From CBDHGY01 sp965263325 (lineage in GTDB: Bacteria > Pseudomonadota > Alphaproteobacteria > Caulobacterales > Hyphomonadaceae), in assembly GCA_965263325.1 (NCBI GenBank), contig CBDHGY010000002.1:1302001-1366000 (forward strand): a stretch of 64,000 nt of DNA. Reading direction: 5' to 3'. The notes under the pieces are model-generated. The model saw only the letters and a program-made list of their open reading frames with translations. It was not told the DNA's origin and made no database searches. The position numbers were made by a program, and so were the translations under genes. Of this stretch, positions 44,231 through 54,900 are shown in pieces. Numbering within the stretch: the first letter of the stretch is position 1; each line of letters opens with the position of its first letter.

Positions 44231-45903
44231 TCTTCCGTTTGATCGCGGTACAGATCTTCCCATTTCTGAGAGCGATCTTGTGGCTGAAAGCCTGAAGCAC
44301 GGTAGAGCTTAAATCGGCGTTCCTTGTCGCCGCCAAGCGGTATGCTGCGGTAGCCGATCTCCTCAATCTGCTCAAAGTCACCTCTGATCCGAGGGCGGAA
44401 CCGGCTCCGGATACTCGCGATCAGTACGACATCATCGGTCTCATCTGTGAGCAATTCCGTGTCGGCAAAGCTCTTAATGCCGCCATACCGCCGCCAGTTA
44501 TAGATGGGAACGGGGAAGGTATCGCGGCCGTAATAATCGAGCCCATGCCACACTTCGCGCTCATCGACGAGAAGCGCTGTCGCGCCAATATCAGACGCCG
44601 CGCGCGCAAGTACATCGGTCGTCTCTTCCCAACCGCGCGTTCGCTTGAATGCATTTGCGAGCCCGAGCCGTTCGGAAACACCCACAGGGCCAACCGCAAC
44701 GACGGTAAACAATGCGGCAATGGCGGCGTGAATGCCAATCGCCGCCCATAACAATCCGACGGGTTTGTAGTTCGCAAGCACGCCGGACACCAATATCGCT
44801 CCGCCGAGCGCCAACCCCAGAACCAACTTCACCCAAGGCGATACGCCCGGTACGGCAAACGCGATCATAAAAGTGATTGCAGCGATCACGAGCCACATCG
44901 ATCGATTAGCCGCTGCGCGTGTCAGCCAAGCGGCAACCAGCACGCTGGCTGCAGGATACGCCGTCGCCGCCCAATTGGCGTGCGCGCGCGAGACGATTGA
45001 TTGGACGAAGATGATGATAAGGACGGGCAAGATAAAGCAGAGCAGCCAGCGTTCTTTCTGGTACTGGGTTGCCCCTGCCTGACCGCGAAGGACAAACATA
45101 CCAATTAGGAGCGTGAGAAAGCCGACCGGCCCAAAGACGCTCATTTGATTTGCGATGAAATCAATCGCATTTTCGAAATTGAACAGCTCAGCGCCAAGAT
45201 TGGCATTATCTGCTGTATGCTTGACCGTCTGGAAGCCATTGTTTGCATTCCAGAGGATATGCGGACCAAAGATGCCAGTCGTAACTGCGAGCGCAATCAC
45301 GCCATTGTTGGATATCATCGCCTTACGCGTTGGCGCATCGATCAGAATCGTGAGGACGATCCCCATCGCGAAATAAAGCATCGCATATTTCGATAGGAAC
45401 CCAATACCAACGGCTGCGCCAAGACATATAGCATAGCGCCAGTCCCCACCCTCGCGAAGACTCCACAGCGCAAACAAACCAATCGCAAAGAAGGGTAACA
45501 ACACCCCATCTGTCGAAATTATGCCTGACGAAAGAATCACGCCCGGCATAAGCGCATATCCCAGCGCTGCAAACATGCCGACTTGAGCCGAGAACATGTT
45601 ACGCCCCAATAAAAACAGGAACGCCGCCGCAAGCGTATGAAAGAACGGAGATGCGATTCTAACGGCCCATTCACCATCCCCGAACAGCGCCGTCATGGTC
45701 CCAATTACCCAGGCGATCATCGGCGGCTTGGAGTAATATCCCCAATCAAAACTTTGGCCCCAACGCCAGTATTGGGCCTCATCCGGGCCAAGATTGAGCG
45801 GGGTCGCGAGCACGCCGAACACGCGCACGGCCAGCAAACCACCTAATACAGCAATCGTAATAAGGGTGTATTTTCTGCTGGTATGACTGAGATTGGTGCC
45901 CAT
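44227..45903 (-). CDS. Family 39 glycosyltransferase (ArnT/PMT-like)
   Basis: A 558-residue membrane protein with about eleven helices in residues 15-440 and a periplasmic C-terminal domain. The first periplasmic loop has the catalytic motif GPDEAQYWRWGQ typical of PMT_2/ArnT enzymes, followed by YYSKPPMIAWVIG. These use polyprenyl-phosphate sugars to glycosylate lipids or proteins outside the inner membrane. I chose ATG at 45903 because GAGG lies 6 bases upstream; the frame to 45984 adds a basic stretch. Its substrate is not known. Confidence 0.9.
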   Translation of the reverse strand: MGTNLSHTSRKYTLITIAVLGGLLAVRVFGVLATPLNLGPDEAQYWRWGQSFDWGYYSKPPMIAWVIGTMTALFGDGEWAVRIASPFFHTLAAAFLFLLGRNMFSAQVGMFAALGYALMPGVILSSGIISTDGVLLPFFAIGLFALWSLREGGDWRYAICLGAAVGIGFLSKYAMLYFAMGIVLTILIDAPTRKAMISNNGVIALAVTTGIFGPHILWNANNGFQTVKHTADNANLGAELFNFENAIDFIANQMSVFGPVGFLTLLIGMFVLRGQAGATQYQKERWLLCFILPVLIIIFVQSIVSRAHANWAATAYPAASVLVAAWLTRAAANRSMWLVIAAITFMIAFAVPGVSPWVKLVLGLALGGAILVSGVLANYKPVGLLWAAIGIHAAIAALFTVVAVGPVGVSERLGLANAFKRTRGWEETTDVLARAASDIGATALLVDEREVWHGLDYYGRDTFPVPIYNWRRYGGIKSFADTELLTDETDDVVLIASIRSRFRPRIRGDFEQIEEIGYRSIPLGGDKERRFKLYRASGFQPQDRSQKWEDLYRDQTED

Positions 45904-45971
45904 CTTTAACCTCGTGGAAAGTGCACTCAAGCTAGGCCAGCGCGCGCAGGGAATAAAGCCCCTTGCTTTTG

Positions 45972-45993
45972 CGCTAGAATTCATGTTCTAGCG
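45972..45993. promoter_or_regulatory. CGCTAGAA-6-TTCTAGCG dyad between GT39 and speD
   Basis: A perfect 8-bp inverted repeat with a 6-base spacer (TTCATG), lying 69 bases upstream of the GT39 start and 64 bases upstream of speD. Its position in a divergent promoter region suggests an operator. Confidence 0.45.
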
Positions 45994-46056
45994 GCCAATC
46001 CACAACATATCCCTGCGGCTGGGGATCAGCCGAACCTGTTTGAGGGTCTACAGATT

Positions 46057-46542
46057 ATGGATCACCTAACCACATGCCGGAGCGACGTCCCGGTAGAAGA
46101 GCAAATCGACGAACAGGGACCGGCCGCGCTGGTCCTAGGATCAGGCGCGGCAGACCAGAGCGATGAACGGCTAGATTTCTTTATTCATCGCGATGGCCAA
46201 ACATATGCAGGTACGCATCTCATCATCGATTTGATCGATGCTGAGCGATTGGACGACCCAGAGCATATCGAGAACTCACTGATCGCTGCAGCTGAGTCGG
46301 CTGGCGCGACGGTTCTCAGCTCAGATTTCCACATCTTTACACCGAACAATGGTGTGTCCGGTGTGATCGTTTTGGCTGAGAGTCACATCTCAATTCATAC
46401 TTGGCCGGAGCACCGCTTCGCTGCAGTGGATGTATTTATGTGCGGTGACGCTCAGCCCATGAAAACAATTCCGGCGTTAAAACAGGCGTTTAATCCGGAG
46501 CGCATTGGCCTGCAGGAAATCAAGCGCGGGCTTCAAGCATAG
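46057..46542 (+). CDS. speD: S-adenosylmethionine decarboxylase proenzyme
   Basis: A 161-residue SpeD of the short bacterial (SpeH) class, which decarboxylates AdoMet to supply aminopropyl groups for spermidine. The self-cleavage site is Glu108-Ser109 in VLAESHISIHTWPE, creating the pyruvoyl group. His114 and Cys129 (VFMCGDA) are the expected processing and catalytic residues. The first 40 residues are an acidic extension beyond the usual length of about 120-130. It pairs functionally with the agmatine-to-putrescine genes 3.6 kb away; no speE is in the window. Confidence 0.93.
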   Translation: MDHLTTCRSDVPVEEQIDEQGPAALVLGSGAADQSDERLDFFIHRDGQTYAGTHLIIDLIDAERLDDPEHIENSLIAAAESAGATVLSSDFHIFTPNNGVSGVIVLAESHISIHTWPEHRFAAVDVFMCGDAQPMKTIPALKQAFNPERIGLQEIKRGLQA

Positions 46543-46572
46543 GCTGACGAACCGCCTGTCATGTATTCCCTT

Positions 46573-46605
46573 TCGGCAACGCGACACAATCGCTCGTGTT
46601 GCCGA
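46573..46605 (+). terminator. Hairpin after speD
   Basis: TCGGCAAC (46573-46580) pairs with GTTGCCGA (46598-46605), with an inner GCGA/TCGC stem. It lies 31 bases beyond the speD stop. There is no U-run, so it may be a processing site rather than a classical terminator. Confidence 0.45.
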
Positions 46606-46755
46606 TAGAGCACATCGAACGCCGTCACATTTCCGTGAAATACTCGTCTTTCACATGTTACACCACGATAGTAGTTGCCGCCTCATTCGGGGCTAATCGC
46701 TTTTTCGGCGAATTGTTCAGTAGACCCCGACGTTCTTGCAGGGGATTTGCAAATC

Positions 46756-49700
46756 ATGAACTTTAAGAAACTTGCCGGCGGCGTAGCGCTGTCAGCTATC
46801 GCATCCGCGGCGATCGTACAGCAGGCCGATGCTCAGGTAACAACATCTTCCATTCGAGGGAATGTAACAACTGAAACAGGCAGCCCTGTTTCAGGCGCAA
46901 GTGTTGTTATTACGCACACACCATCTGGCACCACGTCGATGGCAACAACCAATGCCAGCGGTACGTTCTCCGCACGCGGTCTGCGCGTTGGTGGACCTTA
47001 CACAATCGCAGTTTCAGGCGGCGAATTTGCTCCGACTGAAATCAACGACATCTACATCGCGCTAGACAATACCTACAACGCTAACATCACCGTTCAGGGC
47101 GAACGCACGATGGATACAGTCGTTGTTTCAGGCACGCGCACACAATCTGGTTTTGCCAGCGATGGTTTGCAGACAACACTCGGCCTCGAAGCGCTTGGTG
47201 AATTGGCGTCGATCAACCGCGACATTACTGATGCCGCGCTTCTTGATCCGTTCGCAAGCGTCAACCAGCAGTCAGGTGGTTCGAAAGAACTTTCAATTGC
47301 TGGTGTGAACAACCGCTTTAACTCAGTTACTGTAGACGGTGTCGCACTTAACGACCGCTTCGGTCTTAATGCAAACGGTTTCCCAACTCAGCGCTCTCCA
47401 ATCTCATTCGACGCGATTGAATCCATTACCGTTCTGTCAGCTCCAATGGATGTTGAATATAACGGCTTTACGGGTGGTACGACCAACGTTGTTACCAAAT
47501 CGGGTACAAACGACTGGAGCGGTTCTGCTTATTACTACTTCTCCGACGATAGCCTAGCTGGCGACGAATCTGGTGACACAGATTTTGGCGACCAAGAATT
47601 TGAAGAAACAACATATGGTTTCACGCTTGGCGGACCGATCATCAAAGACAAGCTGTTCTTCTTCGCATCTTACGATCTCTACGAAGAAACTGCATTCGTA
47701 ACGAATGCGCCTGGTCTGAACTCTGGTGAAAACATTACACAAGCCCAGGCCGACAATGTCGCTTCAATCATTCAAAACACTTGGGGTTTTGATATTGGCG
47801 GCTTCAGCACATCACCAGTGGAAGACGAGAAAATTCTCGCCAATATCGACTGGAACATCAACAACGATCACCGTGCAAAGTTCACCTACTTGAAAACCGA
47901 TGGTGCTCAGATCCGTGAGCAGAACGGGAACAACTTCCTGACATCTGGAGATCGCCTCGGTGCATCTTCTGCTTGGTACAACCGCTCAGAAGAAGTTGAG
48001 AGCTACATTGGTCACCTGTTCTCAGACTGGACACCAAATTTCTCAACTCAGGTTAAGATTGCTTCAACAACACAAGCAACGGGTCAGGACTCACTGAACG
48101 GTGCGGAATTCCCATCATTTGGTATTCGTTTGAATGACGCGGACAACTTCCTCGACGCAGACGGTGACGAAGTCGATGCAAATGGCGATGATGCTTACTT
48201 GGTTATCGGCCCAGACCGTTTCCGCCACGGGAACGAACTCGATCAGGAATTCCTGACAATCAAATTGCTGGCAGAATACGTGACCGGCGATCACACTTGG
48301 AAGTTCGGTTTCGAGCGTGAAGAAGTTGATGTGAACAACCTTTTCGCTCAAAACTCAGAAGGTTCATATGTTTTTGATCCTGTTTTTGACGCCAACGGCG
48401 CACTCGTAACGCAGGGTATCACAAACTTGCAAAACGCAACCGCGCAGGGCCTCCTTTACGATAACGCCGTCACAAACGATGAAAATGATCTTCGTGCGAT
48501 CTGGGGTTATGCAATCAATTCGTTCTACGTTCAGGACACTTGGGAGCCAACACCAACCGTCACGATTGATGCAGGCCTTCGCTATGACAGCTATTCCTCG
48601 GAAGGCTCTATTCGTGAAAACCAGAACTTCATCACACGTAACGGCTTTACGAATACAACTGACCTCGAAGGTCTCGACGTGTTGCTGCCTCGCTTGGCTG
48701 TGACTTGGGAAGCCACAGACGATCTGCTTGTTCGCGGCGGTATCGGGCGCTTCTCCGGCGGCGCACCAGGTGTTTGGATTTCGAACGGCTATTCAAATGA
48801 CGGTGTTATCTCGGATGGCACGAGCGCATTTGGCACCGTTAATGTTCCTACAACGCCAGACGCTGCAACCGGCCAATTCATCCCGCAGGCACAGCTTGAT
48901 GCGCTTGCGAATGAAGCACCCGACGGTTCCGTGAACGCACTTCGCCCAGACTTTGAAATCCCAACCGTTCTCAAAGTTAATCTCGGCGCGGCGTACAACA
49001 TGGATGTGCCGTACCTTGGTGAAGACTGGACATTCTCTGCAGACGTCCTGTTCCAGGACTTCGAGAATGCAGTTTACTGGTACAATGGAAGCTGTGAGCG
49101 CCCAGTTGCACTCGCACCAGATGGCCAGCGCGGCATCTACGATTGTAGTTTCCCGGAAGACCTAATTGTAGGTAACACAAGCCAAGGCGGTGGTACCGTT
49201 TGGGCGATCTCTGCCGACAAGAATTGGGAAACCAATTGGGGCGACATGGACTTGTTCCTGAGCTACACCAATCAGGATATCGAAGACGTCGGCTACGGCA
49301 CGTCGTCAACAGCAACGTCGAACTACTCAGACTCTGCGCGGCTTGACCTGCAAAACCCATCGACAGGAACGTCCAACTACGAAGTTGAACACCAGTTCCG
49401 CGTACGCTTCGCTTGGGAAAAAGAATTCTTCGATGGCTACGCATCCAAGGCTTCTCTTTTTGCAATCCGTCGCTCAGGTCAGCCATACAGCTACACCTTC
49501 AACGAGAACAACAATTGTGTGTTTGACGTAGGCGGTGGCCGCTGTGCGCGTGAGAGCCGTGTAGATGATGCAGGTCACCTGCTTTACGTTCCATCAGGCC
49601 CGAACGATCCACTCTTCTCAGCGGACTCATTTGGCGGAAATCAGGCTGAAATCGATCAGTTCTTCCAGTACATTCAGCAATCAGAGCTGAACCAGTACCG

Positions 49701-50019
49701 CGGCGGTGTTGCTGAACGAAATGGCGACCAGTCTCGTTGGTCAACGATCGTGAACATGCGCCTCCAACAGGAGCTACCGGGTGTTATGGAAGGCCATAAA
49801 GGCTTCCTGTTCCTGGATATCGAGAATGTTGGGAACTTGATCAACAGTGACTGGGGGCGTGTGACGCGGACACGTTATGAGTATGAGCGCTCACCCGTTT
49901 CTGCGCAAATCGTTGACGGACAGTATGTTTACGACAATCTGAACGTGACACCAGAAAATCTCGAGACTCTCACACAGGGCCTCTACCAGATCCAGCTTGG
50001 TGTGAAATACGAATTCTAG
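46756..50019 (+). CDS. Oar-like TonB-dependent outer-membrane protein
   Basis: A 1087-residue outer-membrane protein. The signal peptide ends in IVQQADAQ. A carboxypeptidase-regulatory-like beta domain (about 28-115: SSIRGNVTTETGSPVSGASV) precedes the plug (IAGVNNRFNSVTVDGVALND, then VTKSGTNDWSGSAYYYF) and a barrel ending in LGVKYEF. This is the Oar/OmpA-related receptor layout, typical of uptake of large or proteinaceous substrates. Codon use is even and biased, as in highly expressed genes. ATG at 46756 has an AGGGG box upstream. Its terminator lies at 50043. Confidence 0.93.
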   Translation: MNFKKLAGGVALSAIASAAIVQQADAQVTTSSIRGNVTTETGSPVSGASVVITHTPSGTTSMATTNASGTFSARGLRVGGPYTIAVSGGEFAPTEINDIYIALDNTYNANITVQGERTMDTVVVSGTRTQSGFASDGLQTTLGLEALGELASINRDITDAALLDPFASVNQQSGGSKELSIAGVNNRFNSVTVDGVALNDRFGLNANGFPTQRSPISFDAIESITVLSAPMDVEYNGFTGGTTNVVTKSGTNDWSGSAYYYFSDDSLAGDESGDTDFGDQEFEETTYGFTLGGPIIKDKLFFFASYDLYEETAFVTNAPGLNSGENITQAQADNVASIIQNTWGFDIGGFSTSPVEDEKILANIDWNINNDHRAKFTYLKTDGAQIREQNGNNFLTSGDRLGASSAWYNRSEEVESYIGHLFSDWTPNFSTQVKIASTTQATGQDSLNGAEFPSFGIRLNDADNFLDADGDEVDANGDDAYLVIGPDRFRHGNELDQEFLTIKLLAEYVTGDHTWKFGFEREEVDVNNLFAQNSEGSYVFDPVFDANGALVTQGITNLQNATAQGLLYDNAVTNDENDLRAIWGYAINSFYVQDTWEPTPTVTIDAGLRYDSYSSEGSIRENQNFITRNGFTNTTDLEGLDVLLPRLAVTWEATDDLLVRGGIGRFSGGAPGVWISNGYSNDGVISDGTSAFGTVNVPTTPDAATGQFIPQAQLDALANEAPDGSVNALRPDFEIPTVLKVNLGAAYNMDVPYLGEDWTFSADVLFQDFENAVYWYNGSCERPVALAPDGQRGIYDCSFPEDLIVGNTSQGGGTVWAISADKNWETNWGDMDLFLSYTNQDIEDVGYGTSSTATSNYSDSARLDLQNPSTGTSNYEVEHQFRVRFAWEKEFFDGYASKASLFAIRRSGQPYSYTFNENNNCVFDVGGGRCARESRVDDAGHLLYVPSGPNDPLFSADSFGGNQAEIDQFFQYIQQSELNQYRGGVAERNGDQSRWSTIVNMRLQQELPGVMEGHKGFLFLDIENVGNLINSDWGRVTRTRYEYERSPVSAQIVDGQYVYDNLNVTPENLETLTQGLYQIQLGVKYEF

Positions 50020-50042
50020 TTTAGTAGAGTACTGCAAATTCC

Positions 50043-50077
50043 AAGGGCGGCGAGCAGAATGCTTGCCGCCCTTTTTC
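50043..50077 (+). terminator. Rho-independent terminator of the Oar-like gene
   Basis: AAGGGCGGC (50043-50051) and GCCGCCCTT (50065-50073) form the lower stem, with AGCA/TGCT extending it inward, followed by TTTTTC. Strong and well placed 23 bases beyond the stop. Confidence 0.9.
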
Positions 50078-50107
50078 TTTTGGGCGGTCCACTGTAAAGC
50101 GCCTCAA

Positions 50108-51115
50108 ATGAACGCGACGTCGCACATTTACATCCCTCCTGAATGGGAGGTGCAATCGGCCGTCTGGGTGGGTTGGCCAACCTTGCCTGAAGAGTGGGGA
50201 GATGCGTTTCATCTTGCTCGGGGAGAGATCGCGCTCTTTGTTCATGCATTATCCGCCTTTGCACCCGTTCATATTGCTGCCGGTTCTGCAGAGGCAGCCG
50301 AAAGCGCTGAAACGCAGTGCGGCTCGATCGCCAAAATCCACCAAATCCCTCTCGGCGATATCTGGCTGCGGGACACAGGCCCAATCATCGCTAGCGTGAA
50401 CAAATCGCCAGGCGCACTCACCTTCCGGTTCGATGGTTGGGGCGGAAAATTTGTCATGCCAGGAGACGCCGAGACAAGCGAGGCAATCGCTCACAAACTA
50501 AAATTGCCAATCTATTCAAATGATTTTGTTCTTGAAGGCGGCGCGATTGACGTTGATGGCGCAGGTAATCTCATAACGACCCGGCAATGCCTTCTGGATG
50601 GGATCCGCAATCCGAACTGGACAGAAGAGATCGCCGAACACGCATTGAAAAAGGCTTTAGGTGTTTCCAATATCATTTGGCTGAATCGCGGACTAATCAA
50701 TGATCATACGGATGGTCACGTCGACAATCTGGCGCGTTTTGTGGAACCTGGCCATGTTATCTGCCAAACAGCCAGCGGCGAGGACGATCCAAATGCGGCT
50801 TTATTCACTGATATTGAGAGTGGCCTGCGAGCGTCCGGTTTGAAGGTGAGCACTGTGCCATCTCCCGGAAAAATTGCTCATGCCGGAACCATCGCACCTG
50901 CCAGTCATCTAAATTTCCTGATGACAAATGGCGCTGTCTTTGTGCCAATATTCGAGCCCGAATTTTCAAGTCACGCTATTGCGGCATTTGAAAACATACT
51001 TCCTGATCGGGAGATCATACCATTGAGCGCCAAAAACATCCTTTCAGGCGGCGGTGCTTTTCATTGTATGACACGCGAAGTTCCTCATGCGGCAGCGCTG
51101 GAGGCCGTCAGATGA
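50108..51115 (+). CDS. aguA: Agmatine deiminase
   Basis: AguA, 335 residues, converts agmatine to N-carbamoylputrescine. Landmarks are GDIWLRDTGPI, FRFDGWGGKF, VLEGGAIDVDGAGN, the catalytic DHTDGHVDNLARF and the nucleophile Cys near the C-terminus in SGGGAFHCMTREVPH. ATG at 50108 was chosen; the open frame from 50063 overlaps the terminator of the preceding gene. It overlaps aguB by 4 bp (ATGA), so the two steps to putrescine are made together. Confidence 0.95.
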   Translation: MNATSHIYIPPEWEVQSAVWVGWPTLPEEWGDAFHLARGEIALFVHALSAFAPVHIAAGSAEAAESAETQCGSIAKIHQIPLGDIWLRDTGPIIASVNKSPGALTFRFDGWGGKFVMPGDAETSEAIAHKLKLPIYSNDFVLEGGAIDVDGAGNLITTRQCLLDGIRNPNWTEEIAEHALKKALGVSNIIWLNRGLINDHTDGHVDNLARFVEPGHVICQTASGEDDPNAALFTDIESGLRASGLKVSTVPSPGKIAHAGTIAPASHLNFLMTNGAVFVPIFEPEFSSHAIAAFENILPDREIIPLSAKNILSGGGAFHCMTREVPHAAALEAVR

Positions 51116-51942
51116 CACGCACAATCAGGCTCGCAATTGTACAAGCGGCATTTTCGGAAAATCCTCATCAGAACCATGAGAAGATAGAAGCGTTCACGCA
51201 CAGTGCGGCGAAAGAAGGCGCAACCATTGTTCTGACGCCGGAGCTTTTTTCTGGCACATACTTTTGCAAAACGCAGGACGAGGCGAATTTCTCTCGCGCT
51301 TACCCATGGTCCGAACACCCGGCGGTTCTACACTTTCAACCCATTTGCAAAACGCTTGAAATCACCATGCCAATTTCGATTTTCGAAAAGCAGGGACCAC
51401 ACTATTTCAACTCGCTTGTCTGGATTGGCTCCAATGGCAAGCCGCTTGGACTATACCGCAAGTCTCATATTCCGGATGGTCCGGGATATCAGGAAAAATT
51501 TTACTTTAGGCCAGGCGACACTGGCTTTCAGGTGTTTGATGTTGGAGATGCTCGCATAGGAGCCGGAATATGCTGGGATCAGTGGTTCCCCGAATGCGCA
51601 CGGTCGCTTTCGCTGGCTGGCGCGGAGTTACTGCTATATCCGACGGCGATTGGAGCCGAGCCACAAGATGCATCCCTCGATACCGCAGCGCGCTGGCGAC
51701 GCGCAATGATTGGACATGCCGTCAGCAATGTCGTGCCAGTCGCCGCGGCGAACCGGGTGGGCACAGAGCAAGGCCAGAGCTTCTACGGCACAAGCTTCAT
51801 CGCTGATCATACCGGAGAAATTCTTGCCGAACTCGATCGCAGCGAAGAAGGATACGCGCTCGCCGAATTTGATCTAGACGCCATCGCAACGGATCGCGCC
51901 GCTTGGGGGTTTTTCCGAGACCGGCGCGAAGATCTTTACTAA
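51112..51942 (+). CDS. aguB: N-carbamoylputrescine amidase
   Basis: AguB, 276 residues, a nitrilase-superfamily enzyme hydrolysing N-carbamoylputrescine to putrescine, ammonia and CO2. The catalytic triad is Glu in VLTPELFSGTYF, Lys in YRKSHIPDGPGY and Cys in GAGICWDQWFPECAR. The start at 51112 overlaps aguA. Together with aguA and speD it points to putrescine and then spermidine synthesis from agmatine; the arginine decarboxylase that makes agmatine is not in the window. Confidence 0.95.
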   Translation: MTRTIRLAIVQAAFSENPHQNHEKIEAFTHSAAKEGATIVLTPELFSGTYFCKTQDEANFSRAYPWSEHPAVLHFQPICKTLEITMPISIFEKQGPHYFNSLVWIGSNGKPLGLYRKSHIPDGPGYQEKFYFRPGDTGFQVFDVGDARIGAGICWDQWFPECARSLSLAGAELLLYPTAIGAEPQDASLDTAARWRRAMIGHAVSNVVPVAAANRVGTEQGQSFYGTSFIADHTGEILAELDRSEEGYALAEFDLDAIATDRAAWGFFRDRREDLY

Positions 51943-51953
51943 CGCGCTCGCAA

Positions 51954-54900
51954 TCAAAGTGTCGAAGTCAACACCGTTCGGGCCGCATCTGCGAGTAATG
52001 AAAACTTCGCGAATGACCAATCGCGCGCGGTATCGATCATACTGAGTTCTTCGCGGAAGGCGCTTACTTCGGCTTCTCGCTCGATTAACCACGCACTTGC
52101 CGCATGCCCGCCGGAAATATTTCTCGAGGTAGAAAGCGCTGAAATGGCGGCGCTTCGTTGGAGGTTAGTGAGCTCTGCAACTTGCCGTTTGGTTGCTCGC
52201 CGAGCCCAGTAATCCAACTGCCCCATACTCTCTTCTGCCGTTACGCAGAGACGGTCCAGCTGAAGCGTTTCTCCAAGTGTAAAAAACGCGGACGCTGCGT
52301 CTTGCACAGGCCGGTTCGCCTCTCGAGCAATCATCAAAATTTGCGGACCAAACGCCAGCGCCTGCAGTGACGCGACCCGTTTTGCAAGCTTTTCGGGTGC
52401 GCCGTGTTTCTCCAGCGTTTTTGCTCTAAGCAAGACGCGCCTTGCCAACCAGGGCTTTAGTGTTTTTGGGAGCGACGCAGTGAGCTCTGCAAAAGCTGGT
52501 TTGATCTCCTTGAGCTGTTCGGCAATTGGTCGCTCGTCACCAAGCGCCATGACCGTTCCTCGAGAGAGCGCATAGGTCAGATCATGACGCATTTCCAACT
52601 GGAGGTCGCTTGGCACATTGTTGTCCAGCGCAGTGATCTCATCGAGGATTTCAGCTGCATTCGTAGCCGATCTACAGATCTCAAACGCCCGCGTGATCGC
52701 AGCTCCTCCAGCGCCGCTAAACTCTCTGAGGCGCATCAAAAATGCCGGGCCGGCCGTATCGAGCAATCTGTTTGACAAAACAGTCGCAATGATTTCGCTG
52801 CGAAGACGGTGGGTCTCCTGCGCACCTTCGAATTTTCGAATAGCCTCAGGAAAGTAGTCCCGAAGCGTTGCCTGGAAGTGAGGGTCGTTGGGCAAATCGC
52901 TTGCGACGATCTCATCGAACAACACAATTTTTGACCAAGCCAGCAAGACCGACATTTCTGGCCGTGTAAGAGGCATCCCGAGCGATGCACGATCACGCAT
53001 AACTTCACTTGACGGCAATCCTTCAACCTCGCGGTCAAGCACGCCCTCGCCTTCAAGCCAGGTCATCAGCCTTTCATGCGACTCATGGTCTTCAACACCA
53101 AGGGATTCCGCGAGCGAAAGTGCTCCCGTTTGATCGTAATTGTGACGCAGCACGTGAATGGCCACGTCTTCAGTCATTGACGCCAGCAATTCATTTCGAT
53201 CCTCGGCTTTCAGATCGCCGCGGCGTATGGCTTCAGCGCAAAGGATCTTAATATTCACTTCATGGTCAGAACTGTCGACACCCGCTGAATTATCGATGGC
53301 ATCGGTATTTATTCGGCCACCTTTTTGCGCAAACTCAATCCGGCCAGCTTGGGTAACGCCGAGATTTGCACCTTCACCAATGACCTTTGCCTGCAGGTGT
53401 CGTCCATCCACGCGCAAGGAATCATTCGCACGGTCGCCGACTTGTGAGTGCGTTTCGTGCTCTGCTTTGATGTAGGTCCCGATCCCGCCGAACCAGAGCA
53501 GTTCACATTCTGTTTTCAACAACGCATTTATGAGCTCATCTGGCGTCAGCGCTTTCTCGTTAACGCCCGTAAGTGCTTTGATCTCTTTTGTGAGCTCGAT
53601 CGATTTCGCTGATCGGCTAAACACACCACCGCCAGCAGAAATCAAATTGGGATTATAGTCTTCCCAGCTAGAACGAGGAAGCTCAAACATCCGGTTCCGT
53701 TCTTTCCAAGCCGCTTCAGTATCTTCCGGGTTCGGATCAATAAAGATGTGCAGATGATTAAACGCGGCCTGCAACTTAATTTGACGAGACAACAGCATAC
53801 CATTGCCAAACACATCGCCGGACATATCCCCAACACCGATTACGGTGAACGGCTCAGATTGAATATCTTTTCCTATTTCCCTGAAATGGCGTTTGACCGC
53901 TTCCCACCCGCCGCGAGCGGTGATCCCCATCTTCTTGTGATCGTACCCTGCTGAGCCACCGGATGCAAAGGCGTCACCCAGCCAGAAGTCATGCGCAACA
54001 CTGATCTCATTTGCTATATCAGAAAACGTCGCAGTTCCTTTGTCAGCCGCGACAACGAGATATGGGTCTTCGCCATCCCAGATGACTGTTTCCTCAGGGT
54101 GCTGAATATCAGTGCCGACGATATTATCAGTTATAGACAATAGCGCGGTGATGAATTCCCTGTAGGCCAGAATGCCCGCCTGAATAAATTCATCTCGTCC
54201 GCCGCCGCTCGGCAACTGTTTCGGAAAGAACCCGCCCTTGGATCCGACAGGAACAATCACAGCATTCTTGACTTGCTGGGCTTTGACGAGACCGAGAACT
54301 TCTGTGCGGAAGTCATAGCGCCGGTCTGACCACCTGAGACCGCCGCGTGCAATTCGTCCAAACCGGCAATGGACACCGTCCACTCTTGGGCTTGATGTAA
54401 AAATCTCACGGAAGGGTTTTGGCGCTGGCAGGTGTTCGAGCTTCTCGCTTGCTATTTTGATCGCGATGAATCCTGATGGCGCGGTTTTAGGTGTGTGTGT
54501 GTGATAGTAGTTTGTGCGCTGCACCGCATTGATCAGGTCGGTTAGCCGTTGCAACACCCGATCTTCATCTAGGGACGCAACGCTGTTCAGCGCCTCGATA
54601 ATTTCCGCCTTTAATGCCCGCGCGTTTTGTTTGCGTTCGTCCAAAGTTAATTTGGCACTAGGATCAAATCGCGCCGCAAACAAATTCAACAGCAAGCGAG
54701 CAATTTCCGGATGATTGATCAGCGCGCTGATCTGCACCGGCTTTGCGGGATCCATTCCAGTTTGTGACCGATATGCACAAAGTGTCCGAAGCAACGCCGC
54801 TTCGCGCCAATTTGCGCCCGAAGTAAAGATTAGTTGATTGAAGCCATCATTTTCAGCTTCATCGGTCCACACCGCGACAAAAGCATCCGCAAATACTTGC

